From NCBI GenBank assembly GCA_019635575.1, contig JAHBZF010000009.1:1-49566 (forward strand): a stretch of DNA of 49,566 nucleotides, written 5' to 3'. Of the stretch, positions 17,039-24,826 are shown piece after piece; the stretch's first letter is position 1, and every line of letters starts with the position of its first letter. Below the pieces are notes generated by a model, which saw nothing but the letters and a program-made list of their open reading frames with translations, was not told the DNA's origin and searched no databases. The translations under genes and the position numbers were made by a program. The stretch comes from Pseudolabrys sp. GTDB lineage: Bacteria > Pseudomonadota > Alphaproteobacteria > Rhizobiales > Xanthobacteraceae.

Positions 17039-17938
17039 ATGAGCATCAATTACGAATCCCTGGATCTGCGTGCCTTTCTGACGGTGGTTGAACACGAGAG
17101 TTTCCGCCGGGCGGCGGCGACGCTGAACCTGTCGCAGCCGGCCCTGAGCCGCCGCATTCAGAAGCTCGAAGCGGAGATCGGCGGGCCGTTGCTGGAGCGC
17201 ACGACGCGACGGGTGGCGCTCACCGCCATGGGTCGCGAACTGCTGCCACTGGTGCGGCGCATGCTCGACGAATTCGACAACTCGCTGTTCGCGATGCGGC
17301 AGCTTGGCCAGCGCCAGGCCGGGCAGGTGACGATCGCCTGCGTGCCGACCGCGGCGTTCTATTTCCTTCCGCGCGTCATCGCGCGGTTCAACGAGCAATA
17401 TCCGAATGTGCGCTTCAGCATTCTCGATTTGTCGGCGAATGACGGGTTGCGTAGCGTCGCGCATGGCGAGGTGGAGTTCGGCATCAACCTGCTCGGCTCG
17501 GCCGAGCCGGAGTTGAGCTTCGATCCGCTGATCGAGGATCCGTTCGTGCTCGCCTGCCGCCGTGACCATCCGCTGGCGAAACGCAAGACGGTGGACTGGG
17601 CGGACATCGAGCCGTATCGGCTCGTCACCGTCAGCCGGGCAAGCGGTAACCGCACATTGCTGGAAGCGACGTTGACGCGCGCGCGCGTGCACCTGCGCTG
17701 GTTCTACGAGGTGACGCATCTGTCGACCTCGCTCGGTCTGGTCGAGGCCGGGCTGGGTATTTCCGTGCTGCCGCAACTGGCGACCCCGCAGGGCGAGCAT
17801 CCGATCATCGTCACCCGGCCGATCGGCAATCCGCAGGTGTCGCGCACCATCGGCGTCGTGCGCCGCCGCGGCCGGCAGCTTTCCCCGGCGGCACAACGGT
17901 TCTTCGATATCCTGATGACCACCTGGTCCGACACCTGA
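17039..17938 (+). CDS. LysR-family transcriptional regulator
   Basis: The 299 residues have the N-terminal winged helix (LRAFLTVVEHESFRRAAATLNLSQPALSRRIQKLE, about 10-45) followed by the linker helix and a periplasmic-binding-protein-like effector domain from about residue 95 (QVTIACVPTAAFYFLPRVI). It is divergent from the PrpF-type isomerase and the TctC-type gene and probably activates them when their acid substrate, or an intermediate, is bound. A palindrome in the shared promoter region supports this. A strong rho-independent terminator lies just behind the gene. Confidence 0.93.
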   Translation: MSINYESLDLRAFLTVVEHESFRRAAATLNLSQPALSRRIQKLEAEIGGPLLERTTRRVALTAMGRELLPLVRRMLDEFDNSLFAMRQLGQRQAGQVTIACVPTAAFYFLPRVIARFNEQYPNVRFSILDLSANDGLRSVAHGEVEFGINLLGSAEPELSFDPLIEDPFVLACRRDHPLAKRKTVDWADIEPYRLVTVSRASGNRTLLEATLTRARVHLRWFYEVTHLSTSLGLVEAGLGISVLPQLATPQGEHPIIVTRPIGNPQVSRTIGVVRRRGRQLSPAAQRFFDILMTTWSDT

Positions 17939-17945
17939 CCGGAGG

Positions 17946-17966
17946 GGGGCGACGCGCCCCTTTTTT
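17946..17966 (+). terminator. Rho-independent terminator of the LysR gene
   Basis: GGGGCG, loop ACG, CGCCCC, then six T bases, starting 8 bases behind the LysR stop codon. This is the clearest factor-independent terminator in the window. Confidence 0.92.
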
Positions 17967-18021
17967 CCGGCGGAGGCGCGCCTATATCAGGGCATCTTCA
18001 CGACAGAACCCCGAGTTTGCG

Positions 18022-19041
18022 ATGTTCGATTCCTGTCCGGAACGCGAGACCGAAAACGCGACTCCGCTGCCCAGCGAGGTGGCGGACGACGTGCTGCAAG
18101 ATGCCTATTCCAACGCCGTGATCTCCGCCGCCGAGCGCGCCGGGCCGGCGGTGGTGCGCGTTGAAGTGTTGAAAGCCCAGAAGGGCGGCCCGTCGCGGCC
18201 GGCCGGTGTCGGGTCCGGCGTGGTGATCTCGCCGGACGGTCTTGTCCTGACCAACAGCCATGTGGTGCACGGCGCCAGCGACTTCCGCCTCACCGACGCG
18301 GAGGGCCGCGCCATGGAGGCGCGGGTGCTGGGCGAGGACCCGGACACCGATCTCGCGTTGTTGCGCGCCGGTTCGGCGCGTAACCTCGCCATCGCGCCGA
18401 TCGGAGATTCCAAATCGCTGAAACGCGGACAGCTCGTGGTCGCGATCGGCAATCCGCTCGGTTTTGAATCGACGGTGACGGCGGGCGTCGTCTCGGCGCT
18501 CGGCCGCTCGCTGCGCGCCGGCAACGGCCGGCTGATCGAGGATGTGATCCAGACCGACGCGGCTCTGAATCCCGGTAATTCCGGCGGGCCGCTCGTCAAT
18601 GCGCGTGGCGAGGTCATCGGCATCAACACGGCGATCATCCGTGGCGCGCAGGGCATCTGCTTTGCCGTCGCGAGCAACACCGCGCAGTTCGTGCTCGGCG
18701 AATTGATCCAGCACGGCCGGGTGCGGCGCGGCTTCATCGGTATCGCCGCGCAGACGGCGGCGGTGTCGCGCGGTCATGCCCGGCTGGCCGGCCTCGGGAA
18801 TGCGACCGGCGCGATGATCACCGCGCTGGAGCCGGGCGGCCCGGCGTCATCGGCCGGGTTGATGACTTATGACATCATCGTGCGTGCCGACGGCGAAGCG
18901 GTGACGGGTGTCGACGATCTGATCCGGTTGCTCAGTCACGAGCGGATCGACCGCGCCGTCACGGTCGAGGCGCTGCGGCGCGGTCAGCTCAAATCCTTCG
19001 ACGTGCGGCCGAACGAGCGGCCGATGCCCAAGGCTGCCTAA
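18022..19041 (+). CDS. HtrA-like S1C serine protease with PDZ domain, no signal peptide
   Basis: The 339 residues contain a trypsin-like domain with His80 (TNSHVVHG), Asp110 (DPDTDLALL) and Ser187 (ALNPGNSGGPL), the oxyanion loop before it, and one PDZ domain from about 250 to the end (GAMITALEPGGPASSAGLMTYDIIVRADGEAVTG). The triad is complete, so the enzyme should be active. Unlike DegP or DegS, it has no signal peptide or membrane helix: the first 40 residues are acidic and polar (MFDSCPERETENATPLPSEV). It may therefore work in the cytosol or be exported by another route. Start ATG at 18022 fits the family well. It stands alone after the LysR terminator and converges with the MetE-like gene. 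Confidence 0.93.
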   Translation: MFDSCPERETENATPLPSEVADDVLQDAYSNAVISAAERAGPAVVRVEVLKAQKGGPSRPAGVGSGVVISPDGLVLTNSHVVHGASDFRLTDAEGRAMEARVLGEDPDTDLALLRAGSARNLAIAPIGDSKSLKRGQLVVAIGNPLGFESTVTAGVVSALGRSLRAGNGRLIEDVIQTDAALNPGNSGGPLVNARGEVIGINTAIIRGAQGICFAVASNTAQFVLGELIQHGRVRRGFIGIAAQTAAVSRGHARLAGLGNATGAMITALEPGGPASSAGLMTYDIIVRADGEAVTGVDDLIRLLSHERIDRAVTVEALRRGQLKSFDVRPNERPMPKAA

Positions 19042-19078
19042 GACGAGAGGCTGCCTAAGACGAAAAGGCGCGGGGCCG

Positions 19079-20122
19079 CTAGCGCGGCTCCTGCGCCACT
19101 TCGGCGTGGATCGCCAGCAGCTTCTCCACCAGTTCCGGCGTGCGCTGGCGCGACATGCCGCATTCGGTGGCGATGCCGAACTCCTTTACGTACTTGCTGG
19201 CGGCGGCGATGCGTTTCTTCGTGCCGTCGGCGCCATCCGCGGCGTGCACCACGCCGAGATAAAGCTCCGTGCCGGGCGCGAGTTTCAGGCCGGCGAGCGG
19301 CTTGAAATAGGCGTCGTCGTTGCGCGCGACCGGCACCGGCATGTGCACATAAGCGAGCGGATGCTTGATGGTTGAAACGATATCGTTGGTGATGGCGACG
19401 AGCTTGCCCGCGTCCTGCGGCTCGATCGCGTGCTTGGCGCCGAAGTCGCCGTAACAGAGATGGATGCCGAGTTCGACATCGGCCGGCACAGCCGCTGACA
19501 GGCGGCCGAGTGGCGCCACCATCTGTTGCGGCGTCACGGTGATCGGCGGGAAGAAATCCTGCGGCTGGCCGTCATAGCCGATCATCTCGTAGCAGACGTC
19601 CCACTGGATGCAGAGATCCTTGTGCGGGATCGTCCGGCAGATCGTCTCCACCTCGCGCAGCATCGCTTTCTCGTAAGCCGCCTCGATCGCGTCGATGTGT
19701 TCGCCGGTGCAGAAGCCGCGGATCACCGCCATGGGCGTCGGCAGGCAGACCTGGAAGCGAACGTTTTTCGGCAAATCGCCGCGCTCGCGCGCCGCGACGA
19801 AATCGAGATAGGAGGCGCGCGCGTCGCGCGCATAGCCAAGCTCGCCGAAACGCACCTCGGACGGCTTCACGCCTTCGGCCAGCGTCAACAGACGGAAGCC
19901 GGAATTCTTGCGCGCCGCGCCGCCGGGATCAGGACGCAGAAACGGATTGGCGAGCAGGAACGGATACTGGAAGCTGATCCACAGCCGGCGCGGGCCCTGT
20001 TCGCCGTCGGGGACGCGAGCCACACGGCGGCCAAGCGTGCGGCCGACGGTCTTGAACACATCGTCGACGCTGTCGAGGCCGATGCTGCCGACGAGGTGGA
20101 CGCAGTTGGGGGTGTAAGCCAT
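19079..20122 (-). CDS. UROD/MetE-like TIM-barrel protein, unknown reaction
   Basis: The 347 residues are not a full-length methionine synthase but carry the zinc marks of the MetE C-terminal barrel: HLCYGDF (His221 and Cys223, compare the His-x-Cys of MetE) and ATECGMSRQ (Cys321, compare the late Cys of MetE). Other likely conserved parts are HLVGSIGLDSVDDVF, RRVARVPDGEQGPRRLWI and QVCLPTPMAVI. This suggests a zinc-dependent thiol methyltransferase or related lyase. The start follows GGAGGAAGAG, a strong ribosome site. No methionine or corrinoid gene is nearby, so the substrate is open. It converges with the protease gene. Fold assignment is from motif reading only. Confidence 0.75.
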   Translation of the reverse strand: MAYTPNCVHLVGSIGLDSVDDVFKTVGRTLGRRVARVPDGEQGPRRLWISFQYPFLLANPFLRPDPGGAARKNSGFRLLTLAEGVKPSEVRFGELGYARDARASYLDFVAARERGDLPKNVRFQVCLPTPMAVIRGFCTGEHIDAIEAAYEKAMLREVETICRTIPHKDLCIQWDVCYEMIGYDGQPQDFFPPITVTPQQMVAPLGRLSAAVPADVELGIHLCYGDFGAKHAIEPQDAGKLVAITNDIVSTIKHPLAYVHMPVPVARNDDAYFKPLAGLKLAPGTELYLGVVHAADGADGTKKRIAAASKYVKEFGIATECGMSRQRTPELVEKLLAIHAEVAQEPR

Positions 20123-20362
20123 CTCTTCCTCCGCTCGCTGCCGTTGTTTTCGTTGGCCAGAGGTTAGCGCCACCACGGCGGGCCTGTCAGGGATAGCGGC
20201 CCGCGACACGGTACGCGAAACGCGCCGTGCCGCATGAGGCTGGGGAATGCCCGGCGCGGCTCGCGATGGCCGGTAACATTAATCGCGGCCAGGCTTTGGT
20301 GACGGGCGTATAATCTCATAGGTTGCAATTCATCATTCCTCGCGCGGAGACTGCGAGATGAT

Positions 20363-21514
20363 ATGGGCAACGACCAATACGGCAGCGGCCATCAGCCGCC
20401 GCCCGAACAAGGCGACACGGCCGGACGCGGCGAGAGCGACTGGCTGCTGGGTTTGTTGACGGATGCGGGTTTTGCCCGCGTGACCGCGCTCGCCGCGCGC
20501 CTGACCGGCGCGCCGATGGCGGCGATCAGCATCGCCGCCGATGGGCGGACGTTGTTCCGCGCTTGTCACGGCATCGAACTGCCGGACCCTCCGGGCGAGG
20601 CGGCATATACCTACAACGCCGTGTTCGCACCGGACGCGGCGCGCGTGGCCTATGACATCCGCAAGGATACGGCGGGGCGGAGCGATCCGTCCGCGATCGC
20701 GCTGTCGCGCGTGCGCTTCTATGCCGGAATGCCGCTGGCATTGCGCGACGGCACCCGCGTCGGCGCGCTCTGTGTGTTCGACCGGCGTCCGCGCCGTCCG
20801 AAGTCGCCACGCATCGACAATCTTCGCGATCTTGCAAGCTTGCTCGCGAAGCAGATCGATCTGCTGCACATGGCCCGGCAGAGCGAGGTGCGGCAGGACT
20901 ATCTCGTCAAGGAGATGAACCATCGCATCGCCAACAGCCTGCATGTGGTGTCGCATCTTTTGTCGCTGCAGGGCCGCGCGGCGGGTGAGATGGCGCGGCG
21001 TTCGCTGGCCGCGGCGGCGGGGCGGATCGAGGCGGTCGCGGCGGTGCATCGCCGCCTCTATCTCGCCGACGGGGTGGGCATGATCGATTTCAAATCCTAT
21101 CTCGACGACCTCTGCGCCAATATCCGCCGCGCGGTGTCGGCGGCGGAGCAGCGCCATGTGCTCATCGTCGAGGCCGATCCGGTGGATTTGCCGTCATGGC
21201 GCGCGACCGCGCTGGGGTTGATCGTCAATGAACTCGTCACCAATGCGGTGAAGCATGCTTATGCGGACGGCGAGGCGGGACCGATCGCCGTCGGGTTCTT
21301 CGCGGCGAGCGACGAGCACAGGCTCACCGTCGCGGATGAAGGCCGTGGTTTGCCGGATCATGTCGATCCGGCGTCCGCGCGCGGCATCGGCATGCGCATC
21401 ATCCGCACGCTGGTGCAGCAGCTCGGCGGTACCATCGCATTCACGGATGCGGAGGTAGGGCGCGGCACGCTGGTCAGCGTTCGCTATCGCCCGGACGCTG
21501 CCCGGCCCGACTGA
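20363..21514 (+). CDS. Cytosolic GAF-domain histidine kinase, HWE/HisKA_2 type
   Basis: The 383 residues begin with a GAF domain (about 30-165; ACHGIELP, FYAGMPLALRDGTRVGALCVFD), then a kinase core with EMNHRIANSLHVVSHLL (His187), AVAAVHRRLY, and an ATPase domain with GLIVNELVTNAVKHAY and VADEGRGLP, ending GMRIIRTLVQQLGG. It has no membrane segment, so the signal is probably internal, such as light, redox or a small molecule held by GAF. No receiver gene is adjacent. The start follows GGAGACTGCGAG. In the 240-base gap before it a perfect TATAAT lies at 20309-20314 but without a recognisable -35 box. HWE kinases often feed the general stress response in this order, but nothing here proves it. 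Confidence 0.9.
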   Translation: MGNDQYGSGHQPPPEQGDTAGRGESDWLLGLLTDAGFARVTALAARLTGAPMAAISIAADGRTLFRACHGIELPDPPGEAAYTYNAVFAPDAARVAYDIRKDTAGRSDPSAIALSRVRFYAGMPLALRDGTRVGALCVFDRRPRRPKSPRIDNLRDLASLLAKQIDLLHMARQSEVRQDYLVKEMNHRIANSLHVVSHLLSLQGRAAGEMARRSLAAAAGRIEAVAAVHRRLYLADGVGMIDFKSYLDDLCANIRRAVSAAEQRHVLIVEADPVDLPSWRATALGLIVNELVTNAVKHAYADGEAGPIAVGFFAASDEHRLTVADEGRGLPDHVDPASARGIGMRIIRTLVQQLGGTIAFTDAEVGRGTLVSVRYRPDAARPD

Positions 21515-21557
21515 GACGAAGATATATATGTCGCGCGCGAATGTATAAGCTCGCGCG

Positions 21558-22538
21558 ATGCAGACCATCAGCGTCAATAAATCGTCGTTGCGGCGCGGCG
21601 TCCTGTTCCTGATCGGCATCGCCGGACCGGCGCTCGCGGGCGTGGTCTTGCACGACAGCGCCGCGGCGGTGGTGGCGGCGGTGTTCGGCCTGCTGCTGTC
21701 GTTCTCCGATCAGGACGGACCGCTGTCCGGCCGCTATCGCATCCTGTTCCTTTCGGCGGCGGGGCTGATCGCCGGTGCGGTCGCCGGCTATCTGCTGCGC
21801 GACTATCGGGTGGCATTCTGGATCGTGTTCGTCGTCGGCGCGTTCGCCGCGGGGCTGGCGAACCGCTACGGCCGCGTCCCGGCGATGGCGGCGCGGCATG
21901 CCTGCATGGCGCTGTCGGTGGCATTCGGCGTTCCGGTGATCCAGCCGATGGAATTGATGTTCAGCGCCGGCACGCTGGTGCTGGTCGTCATTGCGCGTGC
22001 GCTCGACCATCTGCTGTTCGGCCATCTGCCGCAATTGCGCCAGCCGGCGCGCACCGACCCGCCGGACCCGTCGCTCTGGCTGCGCTTCGCGCTCGCCTAT
22101 GCGACGGCGGCGGCGATCGGGTTGTGGATCGGCATCGCGCTCGATCCGGAACGCGCGGCCTGGGTCTCGACCACCGTGCTGGTTGTCATGCAGCCGGACG
22201 CGCGGGTGAGTTACCGGCGTATCGTCTCGCGGATCGTCGGCGCTTTCATCGGCGTGATCGGCGCCTATGCGCTCGCGCATCTGTTCACCACGCCGGTGCT
22301 GCTGCTCATCGTCGTGCTGGTGGTGGCGCTGCTGATCCCGCACCATCTGCCGCACCGCTACTGGGCGCATACGGCACTGATCGCGATGATGATCCTGCTG
22401 CTTTACGACCTTGCCGACGCCGGCGCGCTCGGCCGCGCGGTGTTCGCCGAACGGCTGCAGGACATGCTGCTCGGTTGCACCATGGCGCTGATCGGCACCG
22501 CGGTGGCGTTCCCGCGCGGGAAAACGAAACTACCCTAG
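21558..22538 (+). CDS. FUSC-like inner membrane protein
   Basis: The 326 residues form two similar halves of four to five membrane helices each, joined by a polar loop near 165-175 (LRQPARTDPPDPSLW). The second half has LRFALAYATAAAIGLWIGIAL, then WVSTTVLVVMQPD and RIVSRIVGAFIGVIGAYAL, a pattern typical of the FUSC (fusaric acid resistance, AaeB/YccS-like) superfamily. Members with the full architecture export aromatic acids; this one lacks the large cytosolic part, so export is only a possibility. The start ATG is 43 bases behind the kinase gene, and the two may be co-transcribed. It converges with the aldolase gene. Confidence 0.75.
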   Translation: MQTISVNKSSLRRGVLFLIGIAGPALAGVVLHDSAAAVVAAVFGLLLSFSDQDGPLSGRYRILFLSAAGLIAGAVAGYLLRDYRVAFWIVFVVGAFAAGLANRYGRVPAMAARHACMALSVAFGVPVIQPMELMFSAGTLVLVVIARALDHLLFGHLPQLRQPARTDPPDPSLWLRFALAYATAAAIGLWIGIALDPERAAWVSTTVLVVMQPDARVSYRRIVSRIVGAFIGVIGAYALAHLFTTPVLLLIVVLVVALLIPHHLPHRYWAHTALIAMMILLLYDLADAGALGRAVFAERLQDMLLGCTMALIGTAVAFPRGKTKLP

Positions 22539-22553
22539 AGGCTTTTCTGTTTT

Positions 22554-22602
22554 GGGCGCGATCTGTGCGGAAAGCCGCTTCACACTTTTCCGGACCGCGC
22601 CC
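22554..22602. repeat. Hairpin element between convergent genes
   Basis: GGGCGCG and CGCGCCC form the outer stem; inside, CGGAAAG and CTTTTCCG pair with one bulge. Its last base is the first base of the aldolase stop codon read in the plus direction. It fills the 63-base gap between the FUSC-like and aldolase genes and probably serves as a shared terminator. The sequence is of a type often repeated in rhizobial genomes (from memory). Confidence 0.65.
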
Positions 22603-24668
22603 TAACGCATCGCCGCGGCGATGTTGCCGCCATCGACGGTGGTGACGTCGGCGGTGGTCTTGAGCGCCAATGCCTGCGCGAGAAACGCCTGCGCCACGTC
22701 GTCGGCGGTCACTTCGCGACCGAGCAGATTGCCGCTCATATAGTCTTTCTCGCTGACGCCACGGGCTTTCGATCGCTCGGCGATGAAATCGTCGGTGAGC
22801 AGACCGGAGCGGATGCGGTCGGCGTTGATCGCGTTGGCGCGGATGCCCTCGGCGCCGTAGTCGAGCGCATACTGGCGCACGAGGAAGAGGGTGGCCGCCT
22901 TCGGCAATCCATACGGACCGAAATTCGGACCGGGATTGACCGCCTGCTTCGAGACATTGAACAGCAGACAGCCGCCGGTGCCTTGCGCCAGCATGATCTG
23001 TGTCGCCGCCTGCGCGACGCGCTGATGACCGTAGAAGTTGAGTTCAAAGCTCTGCCGCAGCGTGTCCTCGTCGACCTCGCCGATGCGGCCCTGCCACGCG
23101 GCGCCGGCATTCGACACGAGGATGTCGACTCCGCCGAACGCTTCCACCACCGTTGCAAACGCATCCCGCACCGATTGCGGATCGGTTACGTCGCAGCCGA
23201 CGCCGATGGCGCCGCCGCCGATCTGCTTTGCTTTCTCCTTGGCCTTGCCGGCATCGAGGTCGAGCAGGGCGACTTCGGCGCCCGCTGCCGCGAACGCTCT
23301 GGCGGTGGCAAAACCGATCGCGCCGGCCGCGCCGGTAATCACCGCGATCTGTCCGGCGAGCGGCGGCTCCTTGGCCGAACCGAGCTTTGCCTGTTCCAGC
23401 GACCAGTATTCGCAATCGAACATGTCGGCTTCTGAGATGGACTCGAAGCGGCCGATCGCTTCCGCGTCGGTGATGCCCTCGACCGCGGCCTCGGCAAGAT
23501 CGGCGGCGATGCGCGCGTCCTTCTTGCTGCGGCCGAGGCCGAACAGGCCGAGGCCCGGCACCAGGATGACGCGCGGCGCGGGATCGAGCATCTTCTTGGC
23601 GCCGTCGAAGCGCGCATTGTGGCGCTCGAAATAGGCGACGTATTTGTCGATGAATGCTTGGGCTGCCGCCTGTGCGTTCTGGCGGACATCGTCGAGTTTG
23701 CCGTCCGCCGGCGCGGCGACCACCATCGGCCAGTCCTTGGTGCGGATGGTGTGGTCGGGCGTGATGACGCCGGCCTGGCTGTAGCGGGCGACCTCGGCAC
23801 CGTTGACGAAATTCAGGATCGCGTCGTTGCTGCGGAAGTCGAACACCAGCCGCCGCCACGCGCCTTCATTCTTCTCGTCCTTGAGCGCGACCGCGCCGCG
23901 CAGGATCGGCGTGACGGCCGCGCGCGCCGCGATCCGCTGCGGCAGTTGCGCGGTGGCGAATACCGATGTGCGGCGCTGGCCGAGCCGTTCCTCGGCGCGC
24001 GTCACCATCTCGATCATCTTCTCGTAGGCTTCGCGCGCATCGTTGCCGAAGGTGAAGATGCCGTGCTTGGCCAGCACCAGCCCTTCGTATTCGGGATTGG
24101 TCTCGAACACTTCGGCGGCTTTCTTCGCCAGCGCGAAGCCCGGCATGATGTAGGGCACGATGCCCATGCGATTGCCGTAGACCTCGCGGGCAAGTTCGTC
24201 GCCGTTCGGCTGGTCGATCAGGCTCAAGACCGCGGTCGAGTGCGTGTGATCGACATAGCGATGCGGAACGAATGCATGCAGCAACGTTTCGACCGACGGG
24301 TTCGGCGCCATCGGATCGATCAGGTTGGCGCGCTGCACGCGCACCATGTCCTCGTCGGAGAGCGCGTCGCGCGCACGCAGCTTGCGCAGCGCCTGCAGCC
24401 GCACGGCGGGCAGGCCGGCCGGCTCGATGGTCGCCATGTCCCAACCGGAGCCCTTGACGCACAGCACCTCGGTCTCTTCGCCGAGCAGATCCTTCATCCG
24501 CGTCTTGACGGACGTGTTGCCGCCGCCGTGCAGGACGAGTTTCGGATCGCGGCCGAGCAGACGTGTCGTGTAGACGCGCGCGGCGAGGTCGGGATGGACG
24601 CCGGCATCGGTGTAGCGGGCGATGGTGTCCTGCGCGTCGCGCTCGACCCAGTTCGATTTCATGCGCAT
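22602..24668 (-). CDS. Bifunctional class II aldolase / short-chain dehydrogenase (RhaD-type fusion)
   Basis: The 688 residues fuse two enzymes. Residues 1 to about 400 are a class II aldolase/adducin domain with LVLHGGGNTSVK, CVKGSGWDM, VDHTHSTAVLSLI (zinc His residues) and VLAKHGIFTFG. From about 430 comes a Rossmann-fold short-chain dehydrogenase with VITGAAGAIGFATARAF, SNAGAAWQG, the Ser in LLFNVSKQA and the YGLPK catalytic pair. In rhizobia this fusion cleaves a 1-phosphate sugar (rhamnulose-type) to lactaldehyde and DHAP and oxidises the aldehyde. No other rhamnose genes are near. Start ATG at 24668; ATG two codons later has GGGA 5 bases before it. Two inverted repeats precede the gene. 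Confidence 0.93.
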   Translation of the reverse strand: MRMKSNWVERDAQDTIARYTDAGVHPDLAARVYTTRLLGRDPKLVLHGGGNTSVKTRMKDLLGEETEVLCVKGSGWDMATIEPAGLPAVRLQALRKLRARDALSDEDMVRVQRANLIDPMAPNPSVETLLHAFVPHRYVDHTHSTAVLSLIDQPNGDELAREVYGNRMGIVPYIMPGFALAKKAAEVFETNPEYEGLVLAKHGIFTFGNDAREAYEKMIEMVTRAEERLGQRRTSVFATAQLPQRIAARAAVTPILRGAVALKDEKNEGAWRRLVFDFRSNDAILNFVNGAEVARYSQAGVITPDHTIRTKDWPMVVAAPADGKLDDVRQNAQAAAQAFIDKYVAYFERHNARFDGAKKMLDPAPRVILVPGLGLFGLGRSKKDARIAADLAEAAVEGITDAEAIGRFESISEADMFDCEYWSLEQAKLGSAKEPPLAGQIAVITGAAGAIGFATARAFAAAGAEVALLDLDAGKAKEKAKQIGGGAIGVGCDVTDPQSVRDAFATVVEAFGGVDILVSNAGAAWQGRIGEVDEDTLRQSFELNFYGHQRVAQAATQIMLAQGTGGCLLFNVSKQAVNPGPNFGPYGLPKAATLFLVRQYALDYGAEGIRANAINADRIRSGLLTDDFIAERSKARGVSEKDYMSGNLLGREVTADDVAQAFLAQALALKTTADVTTVDGGNIAAAMR

Positions 24669-24673
24669 CCCAT

Positions 24674-24689
24674 CGGGAGCAAGCTCCCG
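24674..24689 (-). promoter_or_regulatory. Small hairpin just before the aldolase start
   Basis: CGGGAGC, loop TT, GCTCCCG on the minus strand, ending 5 bases before the start codon. Its left arm holds the only good GGGAG sequence in the area, so folding could hide the ribosome site. Role inferred. Confidence 0.4.
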
Positions 24690-24702
24690 TTCCTTGATCG
24701 TG

Positions 24703-24740
24703 AGAGTCTTTCGCTGCTTCATCAAACAGCGAAAGACTCT
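24703..24740. promoter_or_regulatory. Perfect 14-bp inverted repeat in the aldolase leader
   Basis: AGAGTCTTTCGCTG and its exact complement enclose a 10-base loop. It lies 34 bases before the aldolase start and 86 bases behind the rne stop. On the plus strand it is followed by TGTTTTT, as in a terminator, but no plus-strand gene leads into it. As a DNA site it could bind a dimeric regulator; as RNA it forms a stable hairpin in the leader. Confidence 0.5.
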
Positions 24741-24743
24741 TGT

Positions 24744-24800
24744 TTTTGATGTGTCGCGTTTTCTTGACGCGAACCGGTATTCGCTTCGCTCGAAAACGCT
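24744..24800. repeat. 57-base interspersed repeat, copy 2
   Basis: Matches 14774-14830 at 51 of 57 positions. It starts 26 bases behind the rne stop codon, in the same orientation as copy 1 has to its gene. On the minus strand it folds with outer GCGTTTTC/GAAAACGC and inner GCGAA/TTCGC around TACCGG, so it could end or protect the rne transcript. Confidence 0.85.
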
Positions 24801-24826
24801 CTCGGCAGACGAGGCAGCGCGGCGGA

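Noticed and set aside
20309-20314. Perfect TATAAT before the GAF-HWE kinase gene
   Set aside because: No -35 box at 16-18 bases; in a 240-base gap one such hexamer can arise by chance, so no promoter was called.
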